Origin: CAYGFH01 sp964356315
GTDB lineage: Bacteria; Patescibacteriota; Microgenomatia; UBA10105; UBA927
NCBI GenBank assembly: GCA_964356315.1
Contig: CAYHHA010000011.1
Span: forward strand, 1 to 42,563
Direction: 5' to 3'
DNA length: 42,563 bases
Shown: piece after piece, positions 22,953 to 30,924 of the stretch
Layout of the letters: the number at the start of each line of letters is the position of its first letter
Position numbering within the stretch: the first letter of the stretch is position 1
The notes under the pieces: generated by a model
Databases searched by the model: none
The model's input: the letters and a program-made list of their open reading frames with translations, nothing else
What the model was told of the DNA's origin: nothing
Position numbers and translations under genes: made by a program

Positions 22953-23347
22953 AATACTATGGCCACTGCGATAAGGTATGTAATTATAGAAACAGTAGAA
23001 GACAGCGTCATACCCCAAAGCAAATCCACAACAGTTATGATAATCGGCCAGTCTTTCACTGTTGCAAGATTCGTAAGGTCATACGTCGCATAGGTAACAA
23101 GCCCAAAGAACGCTCCTACTAGAAGCGCGTGCGACCATGATTTTTTGTCCAGCGATGGAGCAATGACGAAAAAAATTAATCCTGCGATAAAAATGAGGTA
23201 AAAAATAAACGCTGCTAGTAGATTAGGATTTTTTGCCATCAAGTACCCAAGGTGTTTGCCGTAAAAACCCTTTGCTATCACGGTCAACCACGCCATATCG
23301 ATTGCCAAAAATACGGAGAGAGCGATGAGGTAAAGTTTTATAAACAT
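22949..23347 (-). CDS. DUF2177 family membrane protein
   Basis: A 132-residue protein from ATG 23347 (MFIKLYLIALSVFLAIDMAWL); an alternative start at 23410 adds 21 poorly hydrophobic residues. Four membrane helices and the conserved ALLVGAFFGLVTYATYDLTNLAT region plus the initial DMAWL and AKGFYGKHLGYL match DUF2177. The function is unknown, but it commonly neighbours DUF1295 proteins, as here with a 4-bp overlap. Confidence 0.88.
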   Translation of the reverse strand: MFIKLYLIALSVFLAIDMAWLTVIAKGFYGKHLGYLMAKNPNLLAAFIFYLIFIAGLIFFVIAPSLDKKSWSHALLVGAFFGLVTYATYDLTNLATVKDWPIIITVVDLLWGMTLSSTVSIITYLIAVAIVL

Positions 23348-23485
23348 ATTTCTATCTAAAATGCTCAAAATATACACTGGCGAACTTTCAGTCCTCCTTG
23401 AGTATAACAAAGTAGATTGAGGGTGACAATGTAATTATATAGCACCGTATGGAAGACTTGTAAAATTCAGCTGACGATAGAGGGC

Positions 23486-25033
23486 CTATTTGATATCATA
23501 CTCTTTTTTATATGTTTCGATAATTTCATTTGCCTCCCCTACTCGCTGTGGAAGGAGATCGTGTTGCTCTTTGGGATCCGAATCTAGATCATAAAATTTA
23601 TACGGGTATACGCCATCAGTCACACTCACAAAGACTTTTTTATTATCGTACCGTAAGACTTTTGTAAGTTGTGGGGTCATATAACTTTCAGCGATAAGCA
23701 TGCGATTAGGCAGTTTTTTTCCTGAAAAAAGTGGCAATAGGCTCATCCCATCAAATGTATAGGAATGATGTATCCCGACAAGATCCAACAATGTTGGCAT
23801 GATATCTACAGATTGAATAGCATCTTCAATGGCCATTTTACTAACACCCGGTATATGCATCATAAATGGGACTTTTAGATTTCCGTCGTATAAGACTGTA
23901 TGACCGAATACTCCATGCTCTCCAAATTCTTCTCCATGTTCTGCTGTGATAATGAGTATCGTGTTGTCCCTCAATGAAGTGGTTGTAAATGCTTTGGCTA
24001 TTTTTGCTAACAAGCCTCTGTCGACCCCATGGAGCGTTTCATCATACAAAGCTCGTAAGTATGTCATTAATCTTGTATCTAAAGGATTTACTTTCACATC
24101 GAAGTAATAGGCAAAATATTGACTATTGAATAATTGAGTATTAAATCTCACATTTTTTCGAAAGTCTGCATACGAATTTTTCGCATTTTCAAATGAGCCT
24201 GAAGAAACGAGCCATTCATACGAGTACACATAAAAATCATGTAGATTTGGATCGGCGGACTCTGTCTTTACCATATTTTGAGCCGATGTTATGAGTAGTT
24301 GTCGATAAAACCCATCGTCAAATACAATATCTTTAAATTCCATATCTAAAGGAACCTCAGGAATATAATCTGTGGTAAACATTTTTTTATTTGAACCTAA
24401 CAGATATTCATAGTGACACTTACTCGAATACAGCGATAAAAATGTTTTCTTTCCTTTTTGAATATTGGTTTGTAGCTCTGCAAGCGCAGCATCGATAGAA
24501 TCATCTACTTTGTACATATTCTCTATAATCTTTGTCATGCCACGGTTATAAATGATTGTATCGGATAGAATTTCATCATAAGTTGGCATATAAAAAATTG
24601 TTTCATATCCATTTTGATGAAATACATCGGAAAGAAGCGGAATAGATGGCGACAATGGATCAATATATTCTTTGTTTACCTTGTGATGAGTCGGAAGAAG
24701 TCCTGTAAATATTGATGCATGACTTGGTAAAGTCCAAGGAGCATTCGCAAACGCATTTGTAAAAAATATATTATCTGAAGCAAATTTACAAAAATTTGGT
24801 GTGGTCTCCCTGTCATATCCATAGCAAGGCATGCTTTGAGCGGCGCAGGAATCTATAGTCACCAGTAGCACGTTGCAATCTTTGCATAATGTCTTCGGGC
24901 GAAAAAGTGATGATATTTTTGAACCATAAACAGTGATAACGAAATATCCTGCGACTACAGCAAGCAGAACGCTTAAGAAGATGCTCCATCTGCGGTTTCT
25001 TTCCGTATTCACTCGAAGTATAAGTTTCCTCAT
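23486..25033 (-). CDS. Membrane-anchored sulfatase/phosphoglycerol transferase-fold protein
   Basis: A 515-residue protein with an N-terminal membrane helix (about 17-36) and an extracellular alkaline-phosphatase-superfamily domain. The metal Asp61 lies in LLVTIDSC. The CYGYDRETTPNFCKFA and SHASIFTGLLPTHH segments are typical of sulfatases. The nucleophile position is Thr101 (WTLPSHAS) instead of the Cys or Ser of the C/S-x-P-S-R sulfatase motif, as in LtaS-like phosphoglycerol transferases. Later motifs ILIITAEHGEEFGEHG (metal ligands) and FGHTVLYDGNLKVPFMMHIPG are conserved. A transferase or phosphodiesterase on envelope polymers is more likely than true sulfate hydrolysis. Confidence 0.85.
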   Translation of the reverse strand: MRKLILRVNTERNRRWSIFLSVLLAVVAGYFVITVYGSKISSLFRPKTLCKDCNVLLVTIDSCAAQSMPCYGYDRETTPNFCKFASDNIFFTNAFANAPWTLPSHASIFTGLLPTHHKVNKEYIDPLSPSIPLLSDVFHQNGYETIFYMPTYDEILSDTIIYNRGMTKIIENMYKVDDSIDAALAELQTNIQKGKKTFLSLYSSKCHYEYLLGSNKKMFTTDYIPEVPLDMEFKDIVFDDGFYRQLLITSAQNMVKTESADPNLHDFYVYSYEWLVSSGSFENAKNSYADFRKNVRFNTQLFNSQYFAYYFDVKVNPLDTRLMTYLRALYDETLHGVDRGLLAKIAKAFTTTSLRDNTILIITAEHGEEFGEHGVFGHTVLYDGNLKVPFMMHIPGVSKMAIEDAIQSVDIMPTLLDLVGIHHSYTFDGMSLLPLFSGKKLPNRMLIAESYMTPQLTKVLRYDNKKVFVSVTDGVYPYKFYDLDSDPKEQHDLLPQRVGEANEIIETYKKEYDIK

Positions 25034-25158
25034 AGAAATATCACAACTATACCAACGTATGTATAGTTTATACTACTCGCATCGATTATATCAAAACATT
25101 TTTGAATCATTGATTGTAAACAATGACTCTACAGATTAGAATACATGAATCATTTGGT

Positions 25159-25689
25159 ATGAAAAAACACTATAACCCAACAACGTGGATAGATGAACGA
25201 TTAATTGTCAAAGAATCCGCCATTAGTGGAAAAGGGATCATCACCACCGCTCCCATCAAAGAAGGAGAAGTCCTTATGATATTTGGAGGGGAAGTTGTCA
25301 AGCAAAAAGACTTAGATGAACAACGCTATAGACTTCAGACCGCGTTTCCTATCGACCGCGATGTGTTTATCGTTTTGCCCGTCACGAATACCTCTGACAC
25401 TGTGGATGAATACCTGAATCATTCCTGTGATCCTACGGCATGGCTGACCGATGAGGTGACCGTAGTTGCAAGACGGGATATCGATTCCGGCACGGAGATC
25501 ACCGTTGATGCGGCGACCTGGGATATGGATCCCGAATGGCTCTATTCGGAAGATGGAAAATGTTATTGCATGGACTTGCATTGCAGGAAAGCATTATCAC
25601 CTACGGATTATTTGAGACCAGAGCTGCAAGAGCGGTATAAGGGGCATTTTTCACCGTATATTCAAAGACGCATAGACCGTCAGGTATGA
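25159..25689 (+). CDS. SET-domain protein (lysine methyltransferase-like)
   Basis: A 176-residue protein from ATG 25159; ATG 25123 in frame would add 12 residues. The SET core is complete: SAISGKGIITTAPIKEGE (SAM-binding GxG), YLNHSCDPTAWL (NHSC, residues 87-90) and ARRDIDSGTEITVDA. It ends with a post-SET-like CYCMDLHC (Cys135, 137, 142), which together with Cys90 could bind zinc. The usual catalytic Tyr after the ITVD strand is not present (DAAT instead of DY), so activity is uncertain. It overlaps the next gene (ATGA) and starts a three-gene cassette with an Ntn-hydrolase-like protein and an ATP-grasp ligase. Confidence 0.88.
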   Translation: MKKHYNPTTWIDERLIVKESAISGKGIITTAPIKEGEVLMIFGGEVVKQKDLDEQRYRLQTAFPIDRDVFIVLPVTNTSDTVDEYLNHSCDPTAWLTDEVTVVARRDIDSGTEITVDAATWDMDPEWLYSEDGKCYCMDLHCRKALSPTDYLRPELQERYKGHFSPYIQRRIDRQV

Positions 25690-27008
25690 TAGATATCCAA
25701 CCGAGTAATTTCCTGCCGGGAAAACAACTGTTTTCTTCCCATACGTCATCGTACTTTGAAGCAGGACGGAGCTACGGAAAATTTGTGTCTCGCCATATAC
25801 ACACACTTCCACGCCCTGAAATAGTAAAAACCAATCGAGGATTAGAGCTCATTTCAACGGTGGAAAAACTTCGAAATGACCCAGCATTTGTTCTATCGGG
25901 TAGAAATGTTCTATCTGAATATCTCGACCTGCTCTATGGGTATTGTGATGGCACAGATATAGCTCGGGAACATGCGGTAGCATTGCAAGCAGAAATCCAA
26001 ATCGGGTGCCAGACTTGTATAGTAAAAAATCTTTCAGACTCCTCTATCGCGCTGTTTCATACCGAAGAAAATTTTGAAGATCAACAGCTTATGGCGCTCT
26101 ACGAAAAGCTGGAACTTCATCCAGAATGGAATCCTACACTCCCCCTCTCTTTACGCGATGAATCGCTGTATTCATATACGCTTGTTACCATGTCCATAAA
26201 ATCGCTCGCCTATACATTTTTTGGATACCCTGAGCTCTGTTTTGGCGGTCCCGCAATGAGCTTTAATGCAAACACCAATACATTCATGTGTGTGGACACC
26301 ATATCTCCAAATACCCCATACCGTACTCAGGCTCTCTGGGCAAATGCAGTAGTTTCTATGATGTTGCTATTAGGAGATATACCATCTATCCGGGTGTTTC
26401 TGCGACAACTGAGTGAAGCGCACATATATATATTGAACGGATATGCCGTGCATATGATAGACGGTACCACGAGAGAAATCACTTCTTTTGAAATTGGGGG
26501 GGACATCTATACCGAAATTCCTCCGACCACCTATGAAGGACGAGAATATATAGCCCAAGCGAACTATCCTCGATCCGAGGCATATAGACGCATTGACGCA
26601 TATACAAATACTGCGGAGGGTGATATTTGGACCGCTCAATCTGCATTGCAAATGCACCATCGAGAACAAAGACTTCAGGACATCGCAAAGCAGATACAAT
26701 TTCCTGTATCTAAAGAAATTATTGCTCGTATCGAATCATTGTTTTATAGCGCACCTGGCGATATAGAGACGTATGAACGCAATCCTGATATTCACCTGTT
26801 TACTGGACTGCTTTCCCCATATCTTGCGGGATATGGCGTGGGCGTTATGACTGAAAAGGAATCAACAGTAGTATTTGGGAAAATGTATCCATATGTGCCA
26901 CGAGTTACCAAACCCAAACTCTGGTATGCCAAGCAGGACGCTGTTGATCCACACTGCTGCAATCTCTATGAAACAGCGCTGTTAAATCGACAAAAAAAAA
27001 CGATATAA
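25686..27008 (+). CDS. C45-like (acyltransferase/Ntn-hydrolase-type) protein
   Basis: A 440-residue soluble protein. Around residues 103-131 the segment EIQIGCQTC followed by SSIALFHTEENFED resembles the catalytic-Cys region of the C45 family (isopenicillin-N acyltransferase, carcinine hydrolase), where a Cys after a Gly is the nucleophile after self-cleavage and HNED-like residues follow. Upstream, YGKFVSRHI and a helical region to residue 100 fit the prodomain. The match is moderate. If correct, the protein forms or hydrolyses an amide bond. Its ATG overlaps the SET gene stop, and the ATP-grasp gene follows after 9 bp, so the three are likely to act in one pathway. Confidence 0.55.
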   Translation: MIDIQPSNFLPGKQLFSSHTSSYFEAGRSYGKFVSRHIHTLPRPEIVKTNRGLELISTVEKLRNDPAFVLSGRNVLSEYLDLLYGYCDGTDIAREHAVALQAEIQIGCQTCIVKNLSDSSIALFHTEENFEDQQLMALYEKLELHPEWNPTLPLSLRDESLYSYTLVTMSIKSLAYTFFGYPELCFGGPAMSFNANTNTFMCVDTISPNTPYRTQALWANAVVSMMLLLGDIPSIRVFLRQLSEAHIYILNGYAVHMIDGTTREITSFEIGGDIYTEIPPTTYEGREYIAQANYPRSEAYRRIDAYTNTAEGDIWTAQSALQMHHREQRLQDIAKQIQFPVSKEIIARIESLFYSAPGDIETYERNPDIHLFTGLLSPYLAGYGVGVMTEKESTVVFGKMYPYVPRVTKPKLWYAKQDAVDPHCCNLYETALLNRQKKTI

Positions 27009-27009
27009 T
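27004..27009 (+). promoter_or_regulatory. Possible internal -10 box before the ATP-grasp gene
   Basis: TATAAT at 27004-27009 overlaps the stop codon of the upstream gene and lies 8 nt before ATG 27018, matching the leaderless spacing seen elsewhere. The -35 region (TTAAAT) is weak. Confidence 0.35.
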
Positions 27010-27017
27010 ACGCTCGC

Positions 27018-27998
27018 ATGAACATAACCATTATCTATAATGTCCCGTCAGATACCGTCACAGCAGATAACCGCGCCTCTGAGGAAGACACCGTCATGGC
27101 GGCACATTTGGCGAAAAAAGCCCTCGAGACAAAACACCACATCGTCACACTTCTGCCTATCTCGGTACAAACCGTTGATCGCATAGGAAGTATTCAGGCG
27201 GATTGTATCGTGAACTTTGCGGAATATACCGGCATGGAACTTCACCATGTAGGAAATGTTTTTTTGGAGTTGAAGAAACTCAACACTCCATTTACCGGAT
27301 GCATTTTTGAAAGCTATTTCACGACCGCAGATAAAATCACAATGAAAAATGCATTTGATGTGTATAAAATCCCCACGCCAAAATGGCAATTGTTTGAATC
27401 TAGGAAAGAGAAGATTGATCCGAAATTGAGCTACCCATTGTTTATAAAACTCGCCTATGAACACTGTGGTGTTGGGCTAAACGAACACGCAGTTGCGAAA
27501 AATTCCAAAGAGGCCCGCGCGCAAATCGCTCACCTACGTGCGACATACAATCAACCAGTAATCGTCGAAGAATACATAGACGGGAGAGAACTTCAAGTGA
27601 CGCTCATAGATGATCACGGATCTGTTACCATGCTTCCAATTGCCGAGTACTGTTTCCCTGAAAAACAAAAACTTCGCATACTCACCTACGAAAGCCGGTG
27701 GCATAATGAGGCTCAATCGCTCGTGAACTATCATGTGGAAATCGCAAAACTGTCCCCTGCAGTAATTCAGAAAATTCGTGACATATCTATAAAAGCGTAC
27801 CGAGATTTATGTTTTACCAATTATGGTCGATTTGATTTGCGACTTCGCGGGGACATGCCATATATCATCGAAACAAATTCTAACCCCGGACTCGATGATG
27901 ATCCTGAAAATGGACTCGTCGCCTCGTATATGAGCGCAGGGATGACATACGCAGATTTTTTGGAACATATCATACGGGAGGCGAGGGGGAGAAAGTAG
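27018..27998 (+). CDS. ATP-grasp ligase, D-Ala-D-Ala ligase-like
   Basis: A 326-residue ATP-grasp protein. Features: a central domain with KITMKNAFDVYKIPTPKW, the ATP-binding lysine strand YPLFIKLAYEHCGVGLNEHAV, VIVEEYIDGRELQVTLI, and the metal site FDLRLRGDMPYIIETNSNPGLDDD near residues 274-299. This resembles D-Ala-D-Ala ligases and related amino-acid or peptide ligases that make an acyl-phosphate from a carboxylate. It lacks mur or ddl neighbours and instead follows SET and C45-like genes, so a dedicated peptide or metabolite ligase is plausible. Its TAG stop is the first TAG of the AGTAGCTTAG repeat tract. Confidence 0.88.
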   Translation: MNITIIYNVPSDTVTADNRASEEDTVMAAHLAKKALETKHHIVTLLPISVQTVDRIGSIQADCIVNFAEYTGMELHHVGNVFLELKKLNTPFTGCIFESYFTTADKITMKNAFDVYKIPTPKWQLFESRKEKIDPKLSYPLFIKLAYEHCGVGLNEHAVAKNSKEARAQIAHLRATYNQPVIVEEYIDGRELQVTLIDDHGSVTMLPIAEYCFPEKQKLRILTYESRWHNEAQSLVNYHVEIAKLSPAVIQKIRDISIKAYRDLCFTNYGRFDLRLRGDMPYIIETNSNPGLDDDPENGLVASYMSAGMTYADFLEHIIREARGRK

Positions 27999-28387
27999 CT
28001 TAGTAGCTTAGAAAGAGAGTAGCTTAGACGGAGAGAACAACTGGACTTAGTAGCTTAGAGAACTGGAAGTAGCTTAGGGTTGCGGGTTGCGAGATACGGG
28101 TTATTCAACTGAACAATAAACAATAAGCAGTAAACAGGTACGGGTTACGGGTTATTCGATGCAAGGGACAGGAAACAAGAAGCAAGAAACAGGAGGCATG
28201 GGTTGCGGGTTGCGGGTTGCGGGTGATAGGGAGAAAGTAGCTTAGAAGTAAAGATTTAGGATTTAAGAATTAGGAATTTGGAATTGAAATTTGTTTGGAT
28301 ATTGGAATTTGCTATTTGGAATTTCTAGGCTCTAAACTCTCATTTCCTTCTAAGCTACTACCAGTTTACTAAGCTACAAAGCCCTCA
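27999..28387. repeat. Word-repeat tract between convergent genes
   Basis: No gene. From the left the plus strand carries AGTAGCTTAG words (to about 28077), then GGGTTGCGGG/TTCAACTGAACAATAAACA units (to about 28155), GGGACAGGAAACAAGAAGC words, a G-rich run and TTAGGAATTTGG words. From about 28325 to the right end the AGTAGCTTAG word appears on the opposite strand. Thus both convergent genes have the word in sense orientation just after their stops. Confidence 0.88.
28200..28231 (+). other. Second G-quadruplex-compatible motif
   Basis: Five GGG runs (28200, 28207, 28214, 28221, 28229) are separated by TTGC, TTGC, TTGC and TGATA loops on the plus strand. Confidence 0.6.
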
Positions 28388-29347
28388 CTACAGCGTATCA
28401 AACACCAGGGAGTCGAAAATCTTTTTTGCAGTGTCTTGAACTAATGTATCTTTTGTTGTTCCCAGTATCCGAACCTCATACAGCATTTTTGGTGTCGCAA
28501 ATATCGTATATTTTTGTGTATTCGTCACTGCTTTTCCTCCTGGATTTGGAAAATATTCCGAAACAGTAAGATCTACGGTTGGCACGTTCCAGTGCGTTTG
28601 AAAATAGTACGACGAAATCCTATAGGTAAGCGCTTCCATCGTCTCTCCACTGCCCTTTAGGTTATACGCCGATATATTCTTAAAAATAGCATCGAGCAAT
28701 GTTTTATTGGTATAGTTATTGGTATTTGGTATACAACTTATCGCCACCGCTGAAGGAATTTCTCCACTCGCGTCTGTGTCTGATACATACATAGCTGCTG
28801 TTGTTTGATAGGACTGTCCAACTTCAAATATCTTCGATAACATATTTGGATACACAGATCCCCTCGGGAAATTCCAATACCGATCTATTCCAGTATCTTT
28901 TTGGTTAGCTGATGAAAGATTTTTTGGCAAAACTGCAACGCTCACCCCACAATCATTGCTATGCGTGTATACCCACCCATCTGCAGTCTTTGGTAAATCG
29001 GCTCCAACAGAGGGTGCAACAGCGCTTGTCGAGGGTGAAACAGAAATTGTTGCCGTCGATGAAGATTCAGACGTCGAACCTGCCATTCGTGGCTGATCTC
29101 TCGTCATATAGAACACCACGGCAATAATGCACAGGCAAATGACATAAAACGATTTCGGTAAATAGGGCTGATGAACGGGCCGTAGTGAAGGGACATTTGA
29201 ATTCGTTTCGCCACTGTTTATTGGTTCAATTTGCTCTTGCTGTGCGTTCAGCTGTGTTGCAGTAGGCGCTGAAGGATGCTCTATCGATATAGGAAGATTG
29301 ACTATTGGAGCATCATTAGGGACTGGAGATTCTTCTATACTTTCCAT
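28388..29347 (-). CDS. Membrane-anchored hypothetical protein with Ser/Thr linker
   Basis: A 319-residue protein. A cytoplasmic Pro/Gln-rich N-terminus (1-65), one membrane helix (about 66-83, FYVICLCIIAVVFYM), a Ser/Thr/Ala-rich linker (90-120) and an extracellular domain without known family. AAGGAG lies 5 nt before ATG 29347, with TATACT just upstream, so this gene has a short leader rather than none. The domain layout parallels the protein at 19438-20301, suggesting a family of anchored surface proteins. Confidence 0.75.
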   Translation of the reverse strand: MESIEESPVPNDAPIVNLPISIEHPSAPTATQLNAQQEQIEPINSGETNSNVPSLRPVHQPYLPKSFYVICLCIIAVVFYMTRDQPRMAGSTSESSSTATISVSPSTSAVAPSVGADLPKTADGWVYTHSNDCGVSVAVLPKNLSSANQKDTGIDRYWNFPRGSVYPNMLSKIFEVGQSYQTTAAMYVSDTDASGEIPSAVAISCIPNTNNYTNKTLLDAIFKNISAYNLKGSGETMEALTYRISSYYFQTHWNVPTVDLTVSEYFPNPGGKAVTNTQKYTIFATPKMLYEVRILGTTKDTLVQDTAKKIFDSLVFDTL

Positions 29348-29467
29348 AGATACTCCTTAGTATACGCCTACTTATTATTCATAGTATGGCTCATGACGTG
29401 AGTTTTGATGGGCATTGTCGATTTCTACCCTCACCAATAAGAATTGATTCGGCAAGAAACGTCAATG

Positions 29468-29540
29468 TGGACGATAAGGGACTCGAACCCCTGACATCTT
29501 CAGTGTAAATGAAGCGCTCTACCAGCTGAGCTAATCGTCC
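29468..29540 (-). tRNA. tRNA-Val (anticodon TAC)
   Basis: Minus strand: acceptor GGACGAT/ATCGTCC, D arm GCTCAGCTGGTAGAGC, anticodon stem-loop CTTCATTTACACTGAAG (UAC), T arm AGGGGTTCGAGTCCCTT, discriminator A. CCA is not encoded. Upstream of its 5' end is TTCGCCGTTTGAACGG, a segment shared with the inverted-repeat element at 42141-42240. Confidence 0.95.
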
Positions 29541-29598
29541 CTTCGCCGTTTGAACGGTCTCAGGGTAAACCCTATGTCTGTATTATATCAAACTCATC

Positions 29599-29733
29599 AC
29601 TCATAGCGAAGTGCTTTATAAATTTTGTCATCCCCTGAAAAGGGGGATCTATTTTATTGTATCGTATCCAATTGAATACATGGATTCCCGCTTTCGCGGG
29701 AATGACACGGTAAGATTACTCATAGCGAAGAGC
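29599..29733. repeat. Inverted-repeat element between duplicated macB gene ends
   Basis: An 80-bp element (29627-29706) has imperfect terminal repeats GTCATCCCC/GGGAATGAC and two hairpins (TCCCCTGAAAAGGGGGA and GATTCCCGCTTTCGCGGGAA). It is flanked by ACTCATAGCGAAGTGC (29599-29614) and ACTCATAGCGAAGAGC (29718-29733). The right copy encodes the end of the MacB-like permease; the left copy would also read ALRYE-stop on the minus strand. The hairpins may also end transcription from the efflux operon. Confidence 0.7.
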
Positions 29734-30915
29734 CTCGATGGGATCCAGACGAGAGGCGCGAATGGCAGGGGCCACACCGAAAATAATACCAATCATTGCA
29801 GAAAACCCAGATGCGAGAAGAATGGACCACGGTGTCACTGAACTTTGGATAAATGATCGAAGCGCGAGTGAGCCAAGCATGCCTATAGCAATGCCAATCC
29901 CCCCTCCAACCAGACTCAAAATCACCGCTTCGATAAGAAACTGAAGTAAAATTGCGCTCGGTGTCGCCCCTACGGCTTTGCGAAGCCCGATCTCTCGAGT
30001 GCGCTCGGTCACTGACACCAACATAATATTCATAATACCAATGCCACCGACGAGTAATGAAATAGCAGCGATACCACCTAACGCCACAGTGATAACACTG
30101 AGAAATTGGGTAATGGTATTTAATAACTCTGTCTGTTCAAATACCGTAAACTCATCTTCTTTCAGTCGTTTTAATAAAATCCGTTTCACATCGGCAGTAG
30201 CCTGAGCAACTGTGGATGCGTCGGTCGCCTCTACTAATAATATATACGGACGTGTCTGATCAAATTGTCGCATAGCGGTCGTAAGCGGAATAAATGATTG
30301 ATTATCTACGTCACTCCCTAAGCCCCCTCCACCACCTTTTGCTAACGTTACCCCTTTTACCTGATACCGAATATCATTAATCGTTACGAAGCTATTTATC
30401 GGATCTGCGTCACCAAATAATTCCGTCGCAGGTTTTGAACCGAGCACAATGATTTTGCGCGTTCGCTCAACGTCCGCTTGCGTCACCGTTTGTCCTTTAT
30501 CTATGGTGAAGTTTCTCATCGTAATGAACTCTGGCCATATACCATTTACCTCTAAGCTTGTTGAATTTCCTTTATAGGAAATAACGGCATTGGACATGAT
30601 AACCGGCGTCGCCATTTTGACCGCATCTGTTTGACGCATAATATCTGCGACATCTCCGATTTCGAATTTACTTACAGATACGGTTGGCCTTCCCCCTGCC
30701 CGTTTTAAATCAACTTTTCCCGGCATAACAAAAATCATGTTTGATCCAAGTGAAGAAAATGTCGTGGTAATATATTCCTGAAGTCCTGTACCGATAGACA
30801 CCAAAAGAATGACCGAGGCCACGCCGATAATAATACCAAGCATGGTTAAAAGCGCACGGACTTTATTTGTTTGGAGCGCCCGAATAGCAAGCAGTAAAAA
30901 TTCAAAAATATCCAT
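29716..30915 (-). CDS. MacB-type ABC transporter permease
   Basis: A 399-residue protein from ATG 30915; a TTG at 30924 would abut the upstream stop. The membrane helix near the N-terminus with LLTMLGIIIGVASVILLVSIGTG, a large periplasmic-type MacB_PCD domain and three C-terminal helices (FLSVITVALGGIAAISLLVGGIGIMNIMLVSVTERTREIGLRKAVGA) are diagnostic for the FtsX/MacB family. With the ATPase and adaptor upstream it forms a MacAB-like mechanotransmission exporter of peptides, lipids or drugs. No outer-membrane TolC is expected in a monoderm CPR cell. Confidence 0.93.
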   Translation of the reverse strand: MDIFEFLLLAIRALQTNKVRALLTMLGIIIGVASVILLVSIGTGLQEYITTTFSSLGSNMIFVMPGKVDLKRAGGRPTVSVSKFEIGDVADIMRQTDAVKMATPVIMSNAVISYKGNSTSLEVNGIWPEFITMRNFTIDKGQTVTQADVERTRKIIVLGSKPATELFGDADPINSFVTINDIRYQVKGVTLAKGGGGGLGSDVDNQSFIPLTTAMRQFDQTRPYILLVEATDASTVAQATADVKRILLKRLKEDEFTVFEQTELLNTITQFLSVITVALGGIAAISLLVGGIGIMNIMLVSVTERTREIGLRKAVGATPSAILLQFLIEAVILSLVGGGIGIAIGMLGSLALRSFIQSSVTPWSILLASGFSAMIGIIFGVAPAIRASRLDPIEALRYE

Positions 30916-30924
30916 AATATACAA

